Assembly (NCBI GenBank): GCA_002315385.1
Contig: DCHZ01000012.1
Location: forward strand, 1 to 6,040
DNA length: 6,040 bases
DNA from: Firmicutes bacterium UBA1739
Lineage (GTDB): Bacteria; Bacillota; Clostridia; Peptostreptococcales; Anaerovoracaceae
Direction of reading: 5' to 3'
The notes under the pieces were generated by a model, which worked only from the letters and a program-made list of their open reading frames with translations, ran no database searches and was not told the origin of the DNA. Positions 5,547 to 6,040 of this stretch are shown here, piece after piece (the stretch's first letter is position 1; every line of letters starts with the position of its first letter). Position numbers and translations under genes: made by a program.

Positions 5547-5570
5547 TTGTTAAAATTATATAATTAACAA
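5547..5570. promoter_or_regulatory. Dyad operator candidate over the -10 box of the solenoid gene
   Basis: TTGTTAA (5547-5553) and TTAACAA (5564-5570) are perfect 7-bp inverted arms with a 10-base centre that contains the -10 box. A protein bound here would block polymerase. The arms resemble the Rex half-site, but Rex sites in clostridia have a much shorter centre, so I do not assign a regulator. Confidence 0.45.
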
Positions 5571-5584
5571 ATTGTATTTGTCAA
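5555..5584 (-). promoter_or_regulatory. Perfect-consensus sigma-A promoter of the solenoid gene
   Basis: The minus strand has TTGACA (5584-5579), an 18-base spacer and TATAAT (5560-5555), both boxes exact. Transcription should start near 5548, giving a leader of about 105 bases before the ATG at 5442, unusually long compared with the 20-30 base leaders elsewhere in the window. Confidence 0.8.
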
Positions 5585-5678
5585 TCGACTAACAACTTCA
5601 GAACACGCATTTGGCGAAGGTAATTATATCGTTTCTCTTATGCAGCTATCATAGTTCAAACCTCCTTGTTTAGTCGAT
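5584..5678. repeat. 9-bp inverted-repeat pair flanking a 77-base segment
   Basis: ATCGACTAA (5584-5592) and TTAGTCGAT (5670-5678) are exact inverted copies; allowing one extra base, the match extends inward through CAA. The left copy touches the -35 box of the solenoid promoter. The enclosed 77 bases hold an orphan ribosome binding site and a four-codon ORF. It could be the end of a small mobile element or a recombination site. Confidence 0.4.
5638..5666 (-). other. Orphan ribosome binding site and four-codon ORF
   Basis: On the minus strand a perfect AGGAGG (5666-5661) is followed eight bases later by ATG ATA GCT GCA TAA (Met-Ile-Ala-Ala-stop). The same frame continues after the stop for about 18 codons. 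It looks like the beheaded start of a lost gene. It lies upstream of the solenoid gene's promoter, so it is not that gene's leader peptide under the main transcript. Confidence 0.4.
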
Positions 5679-5803
5679 GACGGGGCACTTTGCAGCACAA
5701 AAAACGCAAAAAGGGCGCCGGTGTTTGAGGAAGGCCGAGCGGCTTCGAGTAATAGCTGAAGCAGCGAAAAGACACCAAAGACAGCCAAGACGCCTAAGAC
5801 ATC
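5679..5803. other. GC-richer segment with no identifiable gene
   Basis: By my count 58 of the 110 bases at 5691-5800 are G or C, well above the A+T-rich flanks, and the plus strand is strikingly purine-rich. It contains an imperfect stem GCTTC...GAAGC (5742-5762). Short open frames exist on both strands, but none has a ribosome binding site. It may be transferred DNA or an RNA ending at the adjacent terminator; I see no match to a known RNA family. Confidence 0.35.
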
Positions 5804-5804
5804 A
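5769..5804. repeat. Four tandem 9-bp repeats (AAGACNNCN type)
   Basis: Units start at 5769, 5778, 5787 and 5796: AAGACACCA, AAGACAGCC, AAGACGCCT and AAGACATCA. In one plus-strand frame they spell Lys-Thr-X four times (KTPKTAKTPKTS), but that frame has a TGA at 5757-5759 just ahead, so it may be a coding relic. Confidence 0.5.
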
Positions 5805-5846
5805 AAAAGAGAGCTGAGGTTTGTGTTAACCCTGACTCTCTTTTTT
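5804..5846. terminator. Strong bidirectional intrinsic terminator
   Basis: AAAAAGAGAG (5804-5813) pairs exactly with CTCTCTTTTT (5836-5845), with GGTT/AACC pairing again near the loop (5818-5821 with 5828-5831). The stem is flanked by an A tract and a T tract, so it works as a Rho-independent terminator in either direction. It most plausibly ends transcription of the minus-strand gene whose stop is at 5925. Confidence 0.75.
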
Positions 5847-5924
5847 CTGTTTTGACATCAGAATCGAACTTCTACGGCGAAACCGCCTTTAAAATATTAG
5901 GTGTTCGTCCAATGTACGTTTGGA

Positions 5925-6040
5925 TTAGAAATCATATATTGATAGAATTTCATTCAACAGGTACAAATTGATGCTCGTGGGTGTAAAATCAAATTTTCCG
6001 GCGAGCTTGCCTATATCCCTCGTTTCAATCTTTTCAGAAC
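5925..6040 (-). CDS. C-terminal end of an unidentified gene (partial)
   Basis: A minus-strand frame entering from the right edge encodes 37 residues, beginning SEKIETRDIGKLAGKFDF and ending in INLYLLNEILSIYDF before TAA (5927-5925). The amphipathic end and lack of stops suggest a real coding end, and the terminator at 5804-5846 lies about 80 bases downstream in the right orientation. The piece is too short to name. Confidence 0.55.
   Translation of the reverse strand, partial: SEKIETRDIGKLAGKFDFTPTSINLYLLNEILSIYDF

Noticed and set aside
5547..5570. Rex (redox repressor) binding site
   Set aside because: The half-sites fit, but the centre is 10 bases long instead of the short spacing of Rex sites.
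5677..5817. Plus-strand 46-residue very basic ORF starting MTGHFAAQKTQ
   Set aside because: No ribosome binding site precedes the ATG, and its end runs into the terminator stem; the Lys/Arg richness simply reflects the purine-rich strand.
5855..5890. tRNA-like T-arm (TTCGATT within GTAGAAG...CTGATG, minus strand)
   Set aside because: The stem does not pair and no D-arm, anticodon arm or acceptor stem can be built around it.
5801..6000. Plus-strand open frame reading through the terminator (KRAEVCVNPDSLFSVLTSES, then NFYGETAFKILG)
   Set aside because: It has no start signal, crosses the terminator hairpin and opposes the more convincing minus-strand gene end at 5925-6040.

Overview
The window looks like chromosomal DNA of a low-GC, anaerobic Gram-positive bacterium, probably a Clostridia/Ruminococcus-type gut Firmicute. 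This is inferred from strong AGGAGG-type ribosome binding sites, A+T-rich intergenic DNA with consensus -35/-10 promoters, a superoxide-reductase-type oxygen defence protein, and gene families common in that group. Every intact gene is read from the minus strand, so the order of reading runs from high to low coordinates.

Reading order: (1) the C-terminal end of an unidentified gene (6040-5925) followed by a strong bidirectional hairpin terminator (5804-5846). (2) A gene-poor stretch of about 400 bases with a GC-richer segment, 9-bp tandem repeats, a 9-bp inverted-repeat pair and an orphan ribosome binding site with a four-codon ORF, probably mobile-element debris. (3) A perfect-consensus promoter overlapped by a dyad, then a long leader with a 10-bp stem, driving a 259-residue alpha-solenoid protein with an exact 26-residue repeat and a C-terminal zinc ribbon. 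(4) A decayed plus-strand gene (about 4339-4666). (5) A two-gene ABC exporter operon: ATPase, then permease overlapping it by 8 bases, with its own near-perfect promoter. (6) An XRE-HTH/AbrB regulator cut by an in-frame TGA inside its AbrB domain, whose reading frame continues for 33 more codons. (7) About 500 bases of broken frames, one resembling an acetyltransferase C-terminus. (8) A small GIY-YIG-like protein lacking the signature tyrosines, (9) a family-6 DNA-deoxyinosine glycosylase, and (10) a fusion of an XRE helix-turn-helix to a complete desulfoferrodoxin/superoxide reductase.

The last two genes fit a stress theme (base-deamination repair and superoxide detoxification or sensing), but the superoxide gene appears to have its own promoter. 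The middle of the window looks like a decaying accessory region. I see no CRISPR array, rRNA, tRNA or intact insertion sequence. The most noteworthy items are the exact-period solenoid with its promoter/operator/leader, the HTH-superoxide reductase fusion with a changed active-site-adjacent residue, and the TGA-interrupted regulator.
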